Below, one piece after another: positions 1 through 10,586 of a stretch of 37,694 nucleotides of DNA. Position 1 is the stretch's first letter. Each line of letters begins with the position of its first letter. A program made the translations under genes and the position numbers. Origin of the DNA: Bacillota bacterium (GTDB taxonomy: Bacteria; Bacillota; Sulfobacillia; JAJZYS01; JAJZLH01); the NCBI GenBank assembly GCA_021803575.1, contig JAJZLH010000040.1, positions 1-37,694 of the forward strand, written 5' to 3'. Under the pieces are notes generated by a model. It did no database searches. It saw only the letters and a list, made by a program, of their open reading frames with translations, and was not told the origin of the DNA.

Positions 1-36
1 GCCACCTGGGCCAGGAGAAGGCGCGGCCCGCCTTGC

Positions 37-252
37 TCAGACCGTCGGGATCTCCCGGTTCAGGCAGCGCTTCATCGCCTTCTCCAGCTTCACCCGGTCG
101 ATCAGCAGGCGGTGGCCGCAGCCGGTGCAGGCCAGCCCGATGTCGGCACCCAGCCGCACCACCCGCCAGCTGTTGGCGCCGCAGGGGTGCGCCTTCTTCA
201 GCTCCAGGAGGTCGTCGAGCTGGAAGGCCAGCGGCCGGCCGGGCGCCCTCAC
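37..252 (-). CDS. DUF951 domain-containing small protein
   Basis: 71 aa ORF; LDDLLELKKAHPCGANSWRVVRLGADIGLACTGCGHRLLIDR is typical of DUF951 (conserved KKxHPCG...W.V.R.GADI...C..C). Confidence 0.85.
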   Translation of the reverse strand: MRAPGRPLAFQLDDLLELKKAHPCGANSWRVVRLGADIGLACTGCGHRLLIDRVKLEKAMKRCLNREIPTV

Positions 253-764
253 GCCCCGCTCTTCAGGTAGGACGGCTCCCAGCGCTGCATCAGCTGCTGG
301 AAGAAGGCGGAGTGGGCCACCTCGGTGCCAAAGGTGGAGTGCACACCCAGCACCGGCGCCAGGATGAAGAGCAGGATGCTGGCCAACAGGAGGTACTCCA
401 GGCCGCCCACCACCGCGCCCAGAAGGCGGTTCACGGCACCGAGCACCGGGATGCGCAGCCGGTTGGCGCCAAACGGACCGGCCAGGGAGCCGAGGATGGC
501 CTCAGCGATGATCAGGACCAGCAGCAAGGCCGCCACCCGGTAGTCGTTGGCCGGCCAGGGCGGGGCGTGGCCACCGTAGAAGACGGGCACAACCTTGGTC
601 TCGAGGAACCCTGCCACCGGCTGGTTGACCTTGAGCGCCACCACATAGGCGATGATGAAGCCGACGATGCTGATCACGAGCGCCAGCAGCCCTCGCCGCC
701 AGCCGTGCCAGAGCCCGACCAGGATAAAGACCAAGATGCCGAGATCCACCACGTTAACGCTCAC
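249..764 (-). CDS. CvpA family membrane protein
   Basis: NVVDLGILVFILVGLWHGWRRGLLALVISIVGFIIAY...; start placed at GTG 764 behind GAAGGAGG; the ORF track start at 800 is probably too far upstream. Confidence 0.8.
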   Translation of the reverse strand: MSVNVVDLGILVFILVGLWHGWRRGLLALVISIVGFIIAYVVALKVNQPVAGFLETKVVPVFYGGHAPPWPANDYRVAALLLVLIIAEAILGSLAGPFGANRLRIPVLGAVNRLLGAVVGGLEYLLLASILLFILAPVLGVHSTFGTEVAHSAFFQQLMQRWEPSYLKSGA

Positions 765-1158
765 GACTTGTACCTCCTTCGTTCGGTGCCGGAGCGCCAA
801 ACCGCCTGAGATTGATCCGTCCCGGGCTCTCCGGCCAGAAACGGACGGTCGGCCAGACCAGGGCGGGGATGAGAGGGGAGGGCGCCGCCCCGATCAGGGT
901 GCGGGTCAGGATCAGCACCAGCGCCAGCACTCCGCCCAGGGAAAGCCCCTGGATCACCTCGATGCTGAGGTCGCTGAGCGCCCAGGCGCGGGTGGGCAGG
1001 AGCAGCTGCCCCAGCGCCGCCTGCACCAGGCTGATCAGCCCGAGCAGGAGGAGGCAGGCTGGGAAGAGCGCCAGGTGCCGAATCAGTCCCTGGCCGATGG
1101 TGAGGGCCACCACCAGCGTGCCGAGCCAGGCCAGAAGCCGCCTCGGTCCCTCAGCCAC
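754..1158 (-). CDS. small integral membrane protein of unknown function
   Basis: 134 aa ORF with three or more hydrophobic segments, overlapping neighbours by a few nt in an operon-like array; no family recognised. Confidence 0.55.
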   Translation of the reverse strand: MAEGPRRLLAWLGTLVVALTIGQGLIRHLALFPACLLLLGLISLVQAALGQLLLPTRAWALSDLSIEVIQGLSLGGVLALVLILTRTLIGAAPSPLIPALVWPTVRFWPESPGRINLRRFGAPAPNEGGTSRER

Positions 1159-1747
1159 GGCGCACGCTCAGGATGATCATGAGCACGACGCCGATGCCGA
1201 CCAGCCACACCCACAGCGGCAGCGGCGCTCTGGCTCTGGGCCCGGGCGTCCTCCTCTCCACCGGCACCTGGCCGAAGCCGATCACGCTTCCCACCAGCCG
1301 GCGGCGGGTGATGCGGTCGGCCGTCTTCAGCTCGCGGGCCATCTGGCCGGTGTCTCCGCGCCGTTTGGCCAGGGCGGCCAGCCCCCTGTGCGCCGGCGCC
1401 AGGTCCGGGTCGATGGCCAGCGCCTGCTGAAAGGCGCTGCCGGCCTCTCCCAGCTCGTCCTGTTCCAGCAGCACGTTGCCCAGATTAGCCCAGCCCCGGG
1501 CGAACTCGCCGTCGCGGCGCACCGCCTCCCGGAAGAGACCTTCGGCCCTGGTCCACTGTTTGCGTCTCACCGCCAGGATGCCGAGCTGGTTGCAGGGCTC
1601 GGGGTCGGTGGGCAGGGATGTGATCGCAGCCTGGTAGATGGCCTCGGCCCGGTCCAGCTGGCCCTTGGCCTGGGCCTCGTCCGCCTCCTGCCGCCAGCTC
1701 TGCCCCCCTCCCGGCTCAGCCGGCCGGGCTCCGGAATGCCGGCTCAT
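1151..1747 (-). CDS. tetratricopeptide-repeat protein with C-terminal transmembrane helix
   Basis: TPR-like repeats (AEGLFREAVRRDGEFARGWANLGNVLLEQDELGEAGSAFQQALAIDPDLAPAHRGLA) and C-terminal LPLWVWLVGIGVVLMIILSV. Confidence 0.75.
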   Translation of the reverse strand: MSRHSGARPAEPGGGQSWRQEADEAQAKGQLDRAEAIYQAAITSLPTDPEPCNQLGILAVRRKQWTRAEGLFREAVRRDGEFARGWANLGNVLLEQDELGEAGSAFQQALAIDPDLAPAHRGLAALAKRRGDTGQMARELKTADRITRRRLVGSVIGFGQVPVERRTPGPRARAPLPLWVWLVGIGVVLMIILSVRRG

Positions 1748-2640
1748 GCGCGCGCCATCGGCGCCGGCGCCTGTCCGGAGAGCACGGTCAGGGCCCGGGG
1801 CAGAATCCGGAAGCTGATCGGTGTGGTGCCGGCCGGCTCGCCGCCCAGGTGCGCGGCCAGCGGCTCCGGGGCCTCCACGTCGACCTGGCGGGCCTGGTAG
1901 AAGCGCACCTTGGGGTGGTGGCGGTGCGCGCCCGAGAAGACCCGGGGTAAGGTGGCGAGCGTGTCCGCCACACTCAGGTCACCGACTACCACCACGTCAA
2001 AGAGGCCGTCCTGAGTCTCGGCGTACGGCGCGATGCGCATGCCGCCGGCGTAGTACTGGCTGTTCGCCACCGCCACCAGCAGGGCTCGCATCTCCGGCTC
2101 GGCCTTCCCATCCAGGGTAAGCCGCACCAGCTTGGGCCGGTAAGTGCGCAGCACCTTGAAGGTGGCCAGGAGATAGGGCAGAGTGCCGGTCATGCCGTTC
2201 GCCCGGGTGCGGGCGTCCTCGGCCGCCACCACAGCGTCGAAGCCGACGCCGGAGACGGTGAGGAACACCGCCTCGCCCACCGTGCCGACATCCAGTGCCA
2301 CAGGCTCCAGGCGGTCGAGCGCTGCCATCGCCTCGGCCGGCTTCTTGGGCAAGCCCAGCGCCCTGGCCAGGTCGCAGCCGGCGCCGGTGGGAACGTGCCC
2401 GAGCTGGACACCGGTGCCGATCAGGCCCTTCGCCACCTCGGCCACCGTGCCGTCTCCGCCCACCGCCACCACCCGGCTGGCGCCCTGGCTGGCGGCGCTG
2501 CGGGCCAGCTCGGTGGCGTGGCCGGGCCTGGCCGTGACCTCAATGCGGTCGCCGTCCTTTACGCCTTGGGCCAGCTCAGGCCAAAGCCTGGCCGTCAGGC
2601 CCCGGCCAGCCGTCAGGTTCACGATGTAGGTGCACGACAT
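1744..2640 (-). CDS. diacylglycerol kinase / YegS-BmrU family lipid kinase
   Basis: VAVGGDGTVAEVAKGL plus GTGVQLGHVPTGAGCDLARALGLP motifs of the DAGK catalytic domain. Confidence 0.9.
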   Translation of the reverse strand: MSCTYIVNLTAGRGLTARLWPELAQGVKDGDRIEVTARPGHATELARSAASQGASRVVAVGGDGTVAEVAKGLIGTGVQLGHVPTGAGCDLARALGLPKKPAEAMAALDRLEPVALDVGTVGEAVFLTVSGVGFDAVVAAEDARTRANGMTGTLPYLLATFKVLRTYRPKLVRLTLDGKAEPEMRALLVAVANSQYYAGGMRIAPYAETQDGLFDVVVVGDLSVADTLATLPRVFSGAHRHHPKVRFYQARQVDVEAPEPLAAHLGGEPAGTTPISFRILPRALTVLSGQAPAPMARA

Positions 2641-2715
2641 CTGCCCGCTGCCTCCTTAAGATCCGGGCCGGTCGCCCCCTCTTCGCTGGAAGCCGGCCCG
2701 GTCCCTGGCTCCGCC

Positions 2716-3555
2716 CTAGGCGAGGCGCCCGGGGTCGACCCCCAGCCGAGCCACGAGCGCTTCGAACTCCTCGCTATTCCGGTAGCTGACGCTGAGCCGG
2801 CCCCGGTGCAGGCTGCCGGCGAGGTGCACCGACAGGCCAAGCTCTTCCCCGATCAGCGCCTCCCACTCGCCGAGCGCTCCTCCTGAGCGTCGCCTGGGCC
2901 CGCTCGGCCTCTTGCTGACCAGGGCCTCGGTCTGCCGCACGCTGAGGCCCCGCCGGCGCACCAGCTCGGCCAGGGCGCGCTGGCGGGCAGGCGGCAGGGT
3001 GACCAGGGCCCGGCCGTGGCCGGCACTGAGCGTGCCAGCCCTGACCAGCTCCAGCACCTCTGGGCACAGCTGCAGGAGGCGGAGGGCGTTTGCCACCGCC
3101 GGCCGGCTGCGGCCCACCTGCCTGGCCACCGCCTCCTGGCTGCCGCTGGTTTCCTCCAGCTGGGCCAGCGCCAAGGCCTCGTCGATCGGATTCAGATCCT
3201 CGCGCTGCAGATTCTCGACCAGGGCGATCTCGAGGAGGCGGCGGTCGTCGATCTGGCGCACCACCACCGGCACGGTGGCGAGGCCCGCCAGGCGGGCAGC
3301 CCGAAAGCGCCGCTCGCCGGACACGATCTCGTAGCCAGCGTTGGCCCGGCGCACGATCAGGGGCTGGATCACGCCCTGGGCGGCGATGGACTGGGCCAGT
3401 GCCGCCAGCGACTCCTCGGGAAAGTCACGCCGGGGCTGCGCCGGGTTGGGCCGGAGCGCGTCCAGGCTGACCTCGCTGGCCGCCTCGCCGGGGGCCACCT
3501 CCAGCTCCGGGATGAGGGCAGCCAGCCCCCTACCCAGCCCTCTCTTGGCCGGCAC
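2716..3555 (-). CDS. parB: chromosome partitioning protein ParB/Spo0J
   Basis: RGLGRGLAALIPE N-terminus; LRPNPAQPRRDF; GERRFRAARLAGL; HTH region; adjacent to parA. Confidence 0.95.
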   Translation of the reverse strand: MPAKRGLGRGLAALIPELEVAPGEAASEVSLDALRPNPAQPRRDFPEESLAALAQSIAAQGVIQPLIVRRANAGYEIVSGERRFRAARLAGLATVPVVVRQIDDRRLLEIALVENLQREDLNPIDEALALAQLEETSGSQEAVARQVGRSRPAVANALRLLQLCPEVLELVRAGTLSAGHGRALVTLPPARQRALAELVRRRGLSVRQTEALVSKRPSGPRRRSGGALGEWEALIGEELGLSVHLAGSLHRGRLSVSYRNSEEFEALVARLGVDPGRLA

Positions 3556-4309
3556 GGCTGAGCACCTCCTTGGCCAGCTGGCGGTAGTTCATCGCTCCCC
3601 GGGAGTTCGAGTCGTAGTCCGAAATTGCCTGGCCGTGACTGGGAGCCTCGGCCAGACGCACGTTGCGGAAGATCACGGTCTCGAACACCAGCTCGGCGAA
3701 GTAGCGGCGCACTTCGTCGGCCACCTGGGCCGAGTTGGCGGTGCGCCCGTCGTACATGGTGAGGAGCACGCCCTCGATGGCCAGGTGCGGGTTGAAGGCG
3801 CCGCGCACGCGCACGATGGTCTTCAGCAGCTGGGAGTAGCCCTCCAGGGCGTAGAACTCGCACTGGATCGGGATCAGCACGCCGTCGGCGGCCACCAGGG
3901 CGTTGAGCGTGAGCAGCCCCAGCGAGGGCGGGCAGTCGACCAGCACCAGGTTGTACTGGTCTCTGACGGTGCGCAGGGCATCGCGCAGCCGGTACTCCCG
4001 GCGCGGCGCGTCCACCAGCTCCAGGTCGGCGCCGGTCAGCTCCACCGTCGCCGGCAGGATATCGACACCGGGGGCCTGGGTGGCAAGACGGGCCCGCCCG
4101 GCCTCGGCCTGATCCAGTAGCACCTCGTACAGCGTCGCCTCCAGCTTGCGCTTGTCGATGCCGAGCCCGGTGGTGGCGTTGCTCTGCGGGTCGGAGTCCA
4201 CCACCAGCACGCGCTGGCCCAGCTCGCCGAGGCAGGCCGCCAGATTGACGGTGGTGGTGGTCTTGCCCACGCCGCCCTTTTGGTTCACTACTGCCAGGAT
4301 CCGGCCCAC
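3530..4309 (-). CDS. parA: chromosome partitioning ATPase ParA/Soj
   Basis: AVVNQKGGVGKTTTTVNLAACL deviant Walker A; DCPPSLGLLTLNAL. Confidence 0.97.
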   Translation of the reverse strand: MGRILAVVNQKGGVGKTTTTVNLAACLGELGQRVLVVDSDPQSNATTGLGIDKRKLEATLYEVLLDQAEAGRARLATQAPGVDILPATVELTGADLELVDAPRREYRLRDALRTVRDQYNLVLVDCPPSLGLLTLNALVAADGVLIPIQCEFYALEGYSQLLKTIVRVRGAFNPHLAIEGVLLTMYDGRTANSAQVADEVRRYFAELVFETVIFRNVRLAEAPSHGQAISDYDSNSRGAMNYRQLAKEVLSRAGQERAG

Positions 4310-4310
4310 C

Positions 4311-5087
4311 TCATCCGCCCCTTCTGCCGAGAGGGCGCACTTCGCTGCCGGCCAGGGCCTCCCCTTTGAGCACCAGGACGCCGGCGCCCAGTGTCGGCGG
4401 CTGGCGGGGGTAACGGGCCGGCGTGGGCTGGCGCTTTTCGATCACGGCCACCCGGCCACGCCGCTGAAATCCAGCGAGCTCCGGCTCCGCCACCCACTCC
4501 AGTCGCCCGCCCAGAAGGCCGATCAGCCCGATCTGGTGGGGACTCGCCACCAGCGCCTGCTCGCCGCACGGGGAGAGCAGCCGGCCGCCCACCCGGAGCA
4601 GGGGCAAGCCCAGCTCAGCGACCACGCCCAACGCCCCGATCCGCCTGGCCGTCACGCCCGCCGCCTTGTGGCGGTGGGGGCCGTGGCCGGTTTGCTCTGC
4701 CCGCTCAGGCAGCACCGTGGCCTTGAGGCCCAGTTCGGCCACCACCCCGGCCAGGAATTCGGCCCGTCGGCGCCGGCTCTCGATCAGGAGCCAGGGCCGC
4801 TCCGGTTCTAGGCAGGCCAGCACCACGCCGGGGATGCCCGCCCCCGAACCGATGTCCACCATCGGCCCGCGCTCCGGCAGGAGCGGCCACAGGGCCAGGG
4901 AGGGTCCCACGCCCTCAAGAAGGAGGCGCTCCCCATCCCTGAGACCGGTCAGGTTCTGGCGCTGTGCCGCTTCCAGCACCCGCTCGATGAAGATGGCAAG
5001 CCGCCCCACCGCCTCTGGGGCGATGGGGCGGGGGCAGCGATCCGCCAGGGTCGTGAGCCACTCGGCGAGAAGGGGCCAAGAGCTCAC
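4311..5087 (-). CDS. rsmG: 16S rRNA (guanine-527-N7)-methyltransferase RsmG/GidB
   Basis: QRQNLTGLRD...VDIGSGAGIPGVVLACLEPERPWLLIESRRRRAEFL SAM-binding motif; synteny. Confidence 0.9.
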   Translation of the reverse strand: MSSWPLLAEWLTTLADRCPRPIAPEAVGRLAIFIERVLEAAQRQNLTGLRDGERLLLEGVGPSLALWPLLPERGPMVDIGSGAGIPGVVLACLEPERPWLLIESRRRRAEFLAGVVAELGLKATVLPERAEQTGHGPHRHKAAGVTARRIGALGVVAELGLPLLRVGGRLLSPCGEQALVASPHQIGLIGLLGGRLEWVAEPELAGFQRRGRVAVIEKRQPTPARYPRQPPTLGAGVLVLKGEALAGSEVRPLGRRGG

Positions 5088-5776
5088 GCCTCGATGTCCT
5101 GACCGCCTTCTTCACCGCTGTGGTCAGGGCCCTCCTCCGCCTCCACCGCGGAGAGCGGCCGGATCACCACCCGCCGCATGGGCTCCTCGCCGTCACTGGC
5201 GGTGCTGATGCCCGGGTAGTCGCGGAGCGCAATGTGCACGGCGCGGCGGTCGGCTGCCGACATCGGCTTCATGGCGATCTCCTGCCCCGAGGCCTTGGCC
5301 TGGACGGCCAACTCGAGGGCCTGCTTCTCCAGCTGCTCGTAGCGCCGCTCCCGCCAGCGGCCGATGTCGACCGTGATCAGGGCGCCCCCCTCCACCTCGC
5401 CCCGGCTCTCCGCCTGTTGGGCGGTCGAGTTGACCACCCGCTGCAGGGCGTCCAGGCTCTCGCCGGTGATGCCGGTGAACCACTCGAAGTCCCCGCTGAC
5501 GGAGGCCTGAATGCGGTCCTCCTCGCTGCGCACCACCACCACGGCGTCGTCGCCGCTGACCTGGAAGAGGCCTTTCAGATAGGCCTTCACCCAGTCGGCG
5601 CGGGATTGGATGGCGGTGCCCCGGACCAGGGCCTGGTGGCCGCCCAGGCCCATCAGGCCCGGCTTTGGCTCCTCCAGCACCTCGAACCTGATCTGCGCCT
5701 CCGGCACGCCCAGGATGCCGACCAGATCGGCCTTGGCCGCCTCCACCGTCTTGGCCCGTGCCTCTGCCGACCTCAC
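5084..5776 (-). CDS. jag: Jag/KhpB (SpoIIIJ-associated) RNA-binding protein
   Basis: Jag_N-like start, KH GITGESLDALQRVVN, R3H RRAVHIALRDYPGISTASDGEEPMRRVVI; adjacent to yidC. Confidence 0.9.
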   Translation of the reverse strand: MRSAEARAKTVEAAKADLVGILGVPEAQIRFEVLEEPKPGLMGLGGHQALVRGTAIQSRADWVKAYLKGLFQVSGDDAVVVVRSEEDRIQASVSGDFEWFTGITGESLDALQRVVNSTAQQAESRGEVEGGALITVDIGRWRERRYEQLEKQALELAVQAKASGQEIAMKPMSAADRRAVHIALRDYPGISTASDGEEPMRRVVIRPLSAVEAEEGPDHSGEEGGQDIEA

Positions 5777-6480
5777 TTGGCCTTGGCTCCCTTCACGCCC
5801 GGCTTGGGCCCGGCCTGGGGGGCAGTGAGGGTCGCCGGCACGCCCTCGCTGGAGGCCGGCTGCAGGTGGTAGGTCAGGTACTGCTGGCCGACCGAGAACA
5901 GGCTGGTCACCACCCAGTAGATGGAGAGCCCAGCCGGGAAGCGGGTGCTCCAGAAGCCCATCAAGAGGGCGATGAAGACGCCCATCACCAGGGTCTGGGT
6001 GCGGCTGGTGGCCGCGCCCGTGCCCAGCGAGCCGCTGAAGGCCTGCCAGAAGGTGGAGACCAGGACCAGGACGGGCAGGATGAACAGGGGGTCGGGGTGA
6101 GACAGGTTGGCCAGCCAGAGGAAGGCGGAGCTGCCGACGTACGGGAAGTGCAGCAGCGAGCCGTAGATGGCGTACAGGAAGGGCAGCTGGATCAGCATCG
6201 GCAGACAGCCCGACAGCGGGTTGATCTTAAACTCCTTGTAGAGGTCCATCTGGGCCTGGTTGAAGCGGGTCATGTCGTTCTTGTACTTGGCCCGGAGCTC
6301 CTGGATCTTGGGCTGCAGAAGCTGCATGCGGCGCATCGAGTGCAGCTGCCTCTGGTAGAGCGGCATGATCAGGATGCGCACCGCCACCGTCAGGATGATG
6401 ATGGCCAGACCGTAGGAGCCGGTCAGGGAATAGAAGAAATTGATGACATCGCTGGTGCCCTGGATCACCGCATTGAACAC
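5773..6480 (-). CDS. yidC: membrane protein insertase YidC/Oxa1
   Basis: YGLAIIILTVAVRILIMPLYQRQLHSMRRMQLLQPKIQELRAKYKND...INPLSGCLPMLIQLPFLYAIY; GTG start at 6480 behind GGGAGG; the ORF track start 6606 overlaps yidD. Confidence 0.93.
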   Translation of the reverse strand: MFNAVIQGTSDVINFFYSLTGSYGLAIIILTVAVRILIMPLYQRQLHSMRRMQLLQPKIQELRAKYKNDMTRFNQAQMDLYKEFKINPLSGCLPMLIQLPFLYAIYGSLLHFPYVGSSAFLWLANLSHPDPLFILPVLVLVSTFWQAFSGSLGTGAATSRTQTLVMGVFIALLMGFWSTRFPAGLSIYWVVTSLFSVGQQYLTYHLQPASSEGVPATLTAPQAGPKPGVKGAKAK

Positions 6481-6493
6481 GCTCTTGCCTCCC

Positions 6494-6730
6494 TCAGGCC
6501 ACCGGCAGGTGGGGCAGGTGGTCCGGCACCGGGTCGTAGCCGCCTGGGTGCAACGGGTGACAGCGCAGGAGCCGCCGTGCGGCCAGGATGCTGCCCCGCC
6601 AGGCACCGTACCTGGTGACGGCCTCCAGGGCGTACTCGGAGCAGCTGGGGGTGAACCGGCAGCTCGGCACCAGCCAGGGCGAGAGCCCGATCTGGTAGAG
6701 CCGGATCAAGGTCACTAGGACCCAGCGCAT
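6494..6730 (-). CDS. yidD: membrane protein insertion efficiency factor YidD
   Basis: [62 protein letters not shown]. Confidence 0.95.
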   Translation of the reverse strand: MRWVLVTLIRLYQIGLSPWLVPSCRFTPSCSEYALEAVTRYGAWRGSILAARRLLRCHPLHPGGYDPVPDHLPHLPVA

Positions 6731-7077
6731 GTGCCTGTCCCATCCTTCCCATCTACCAGCCCGGCCTTCTGCCAGGCGTCCTGAACCAACTCCAGCAGCG
6801 AGGCAAACGGTTCGCTGAGCGCAGCCCGGCGCGCCACCACCACCACGTCCCGGCCCCGCTGGCTGCCAGCGTCGATCCGGCGCACGGCCTCCCTGAGCCG
6901 CCGCCTGGCCCGGTTGCGGATGGTGGCCTGGCCCAGCCGCTTGCCGGCGACGATGGCCAGCCGGCTCTCCTCACCGCCCTCCCGGGCGCAAACAAAAAGA
7001 GCGACGGCGCGATTCCCCACCGTCTGCCCCTGGTCGAACACGTGCTGGAAGGCGGCCCGGCCGCGCAACTTCGTCAC
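6715..7077 (-). CDS. rnpA: ribonuclease P protein component
   Basis: [13 protein letters not shown]...[28 protein letters not shown]; between rpmH and yidD. Confidence 0.93.
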   Translation of the reverse strand: MTKLRGRAAFQHVFDQGQTVGNRAVALFVCAREGGEESRLAIVAGKRLGQATIRNRARRRLREAVRRIDAGSQRGRDVVVVARRAALSEPFASLLELVQDAWQKAGLVDGKDGTGTCAGS

Positions 7078-7089
7078 CGACCAGGGCCC

Positions 7090-7224
7090 TCAGACCGCCA
7101 GCCGGTGACGCCCCTTCAGGCGGCGTGCTCTGAGAATGCGCTGGCCGCCCAGCGACTGCATCCTCTTGCGAAAGCCATGCACCTTGTGGCGGCGCCGATT
7201 GTTGGGCTGGAACGTGCGCTTCAC
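7090..7224 (-). CDS. rpmH: 50S ribosomal protein L34
   Basis: [23 protein letters not shown] core; GTG start at 7224 gives a normal 44 aa L34 ([12 protein letters not shown] or VKRTF). Confidence 0.93.
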   Translation of the reverse strand: MKRTFQPNNRRRHKVHGFRKRMQSLGGQRILRARRLKGRHRLAV

Positions 7225-7297
7225 CGGGAGCACTCCTTCACCTGGGACCATAGGAAGACGAGGCCGGCAGGACCGGATCGCACCATGGATGCATAGC

Positions 7298-7327
7298 ATT
7301 GTCCGTCCTGGCAAGCCGCCGTGTCAA
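7298..7327 (-). promoter_or_regulatory. putative promoter of the rpmH operon
   Basis: Minus strand TTGACA (7327-7322), 18 nt spacer, GACAAT (7303-7298). Confidence 0.45.
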
Positions 7328-7641
7328 GAAAAGGGGCGCCCCCGCGGCCCCCGCCGTCTGCCACCCACCTCCGGCCCGGCCGGCGCTCGTCGCTGGCGGA
7401 AGACTGGTGGCGTGCGGGCGGAGAGGTGGAAAGGGGCGTTGAGGCGACCTCGGGAAACGGGTGCTGGTGGCGGTTCTGGGTGTGTTTGGCAGTCCAATAT
7501 TTTCTCCCTTGTCCGGAAGGAGGCCCGATCAGGCGCCGAGAAGAGGGGGTCCTCGACGCTTCGCGGGCCTCCGCAGCAACCGGTCGGGAAGGGCCACAAA
7601 CGAGCCCCCATCTGCCCTCGGGCAGCGCTGGGGTCTTTTCA

Positions 7642-7680
7642 TTATCCACACCCTGTGCACAAACCTGTTGATTATCCTGT
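7642..7680. other. oriC-like DnaA box cluster upstream of dnaA
   Basis: Perfect TTATCCACA at 7642-7650; degenerate boxes TGTGCACAA (7654-7662, minus) and TTATCCTGT (7672-7680); located between rpmH and dnaA. Confidence 0.75.
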
Positions 7681-7844
7681 GTGTTCTCTATACCACCCTC
7701 ATTCACTTGACAGCGCTGATTACGTGGCCTCTGCTACCAGCCGCACCCCCCAGCCTTCCTCCCTCCCGCACGCATACCCTGGACCCCGGTGCCTTGGCCC
7801 ATCCGATCCGCACCTGTTCCGATCCATTGACAGGGGGGTTCTCG

Positions 7845-9173
<1,329 letters not shown>

Positions 9174-9211
9174 GTTGTCCCCGCTGCCCTGTGCAGGAAC
9201 TGCTCTCTTCC

Positions 9212-9375
9212 TGTGGACGATGTGGGCATCCCCAGCCGACATTCCCTTTTCCGGTGTTGGCCAGCGCTTTCTGCACAGGATCGATGTGGCATGGATCGGC
9301 CTGGATGAAGGAGTTGTGGACTTATCCGCTCTATCCCCAGGCCCTACGGGTGACGACGGGATTTATATATCTGGC
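9212..9375. other. second oriC-like segment (dnaA-dnaN intergenic)
   Basis: Degenerate DnaA boxes TGTGGACGA (9212-9220), TTATCCGCT (9322-9330), CTATCCCCA (9331-9339), followed by the AT-rich stretch ATTTATATAT at about 9361-9370 in an otherwise GC-rich window. Confidence 0.6.
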
Positions 9376-9394
9376 ATGATGAGTCGGAATACCT

Positions 9395-10534
9395 GTGAGT
9401 GATGAAGGGAGAGAGCTCTCGGTGCTTTCTTTGGAGATTCCGGCCGCCCGTCTCGCCGAACCGTTGCAATTGGTGCTAAGGGCAACGGCGACCAGGGACC
9501 TGGTGCCGGCCCTGACCGGAATCCTGCTGGAGGCGGCCGATAACCGCCTGACCCTGACCGGAACAGATTTTGACATCGGGTTGCGCATGACGGTGGAGGC
9601 AAAGGTGGAAAGTCCCGGCCGCACGCTGATTCCAGCCAGATCCCTTGCTGAACTGGTGAGAAGGCTGCCGGCGGCCAGCACCATAGAGCTGAAGTCCGTG
9701 GACGGAAAGGCCAGCATGAGATTCGGAAAGTCCAGATTTGACCTGCCGACGCTGACGGACAGCGACTACCCAGCTCTTGACTTCGGGGAGGAGAAGAGGG
9801 GCGAGGAGAAGGTCCTGAAGAGTGCGGCCCTGCGCCATGTGCTGAGCCGAGTGTCGTATGCGGCGGCGCAGCGTGACGACAGCCTGCCGATCCTCTTAGG
9901 CATCAAGGTGTCGTTTACCGGTGACGGTTACCTCGAGGTGTGCGCATCGGATAACTTCCGCCTGGCCTGGGCGCGGACAGAGACGGAGGCCAAGGACCTG
10001 AATGCCGAGGTAGTGGTGAAGGCGAGGGCGCTGGCCGAGATGGTGAGGTCACTGCCCGAGGATGAGGTACTGGTGGCGCTCGGTGAACGGCAGATGTTCT
10101 TCAGAAGCGGAGCGGTGGAGGGATTTTGCCAGCGGGTGGAGGGACAGTTTCCAGACCACCGCAAGCTGATCAAGGACAGTTATGAGACCACGGTCAGCCT
10201 CGAGGTGATGGACCTCATCCAGGCCGGCGAGCGGGCCAGCCTAGCCACCGACGCCAGGAGCCCCCAGGTGCTGTTACGGGCCGGCGAGGAAGGCGTATCC
10301 CTGTCCAGCGAGTCGGCGGAGATGGGCAGCGCCTACGAGGATGTGCCGGCCAGCTGGCAGGGAGCGCCGGTTGAGATCGCCTTCAACCCCAAGTTTCTGC
10401 TGGACGCCCTCAAGAACGCAGGGGCAGAGGCGGTGGAGATCGGCTTCAACGGACCGCTGTCGGCGGCACGGCTCCGCCCGGCGGGGGCGGAGGAAGACCA
10501 CCTGGCACTGGTGCTGCCGATCCGCCGGATGTGA
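9395..10534 (+). CDS. dnaN: DNA polymerase III subunit beta (sliding clamp)
   Basis: 379 aa; LVLRATATRDLVPALTGILLEAADNRLTLTGTDFDIG...; C-terminal LVLPIRRM; start may instead be GTG 9422 behind GAAGGGAG. Confidence 0.95.
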   Translation: MSDEGRELSVLSLEIPAARLAEPLQLVLRATATRDLVPALTGILLEAADNRLTLTGTDFDIGLRMTVEAKVESPGRTLIPARSLAELVRRLPAASTIELKSVDGKASMRFGKSRFDLPTLTDSDYPALDFGEEKRGEEKVLKSAALRHVLSRVSYAAAQRDDSLPILLGIKVSFTGDGYLEVCASDNFRLAWARTETEAKDLNAEVVVKARALAEMVRSLPEDEVLVALGERQMFFRSGAVEGFCQRVEGQFPDHRKLIKDSYETTVSLEVMDLIQAGERASLATDARSPQVLLRAGEEGVSLSSESAEMGSAYEDVPASWQGAPVEIAFNPKFLLDALKNAGAEAVEIGFNGPLSAARLRPAGAEEDHLALVLPIRRM

Positions 10535-10586
10535 GCAGGGCGGCCTGGCCTGATCGCCCAGAAGCGGGGCGGGGCGGGAGGCGGGC

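Noticed and set aside
7461-7844. 128-codon upstream extension of dnaA in the ORF track
   Set aside because: Covers the DnaA-box region and is not protein-like; GTG 7845 has an RBS and matches DnaA N-termini.
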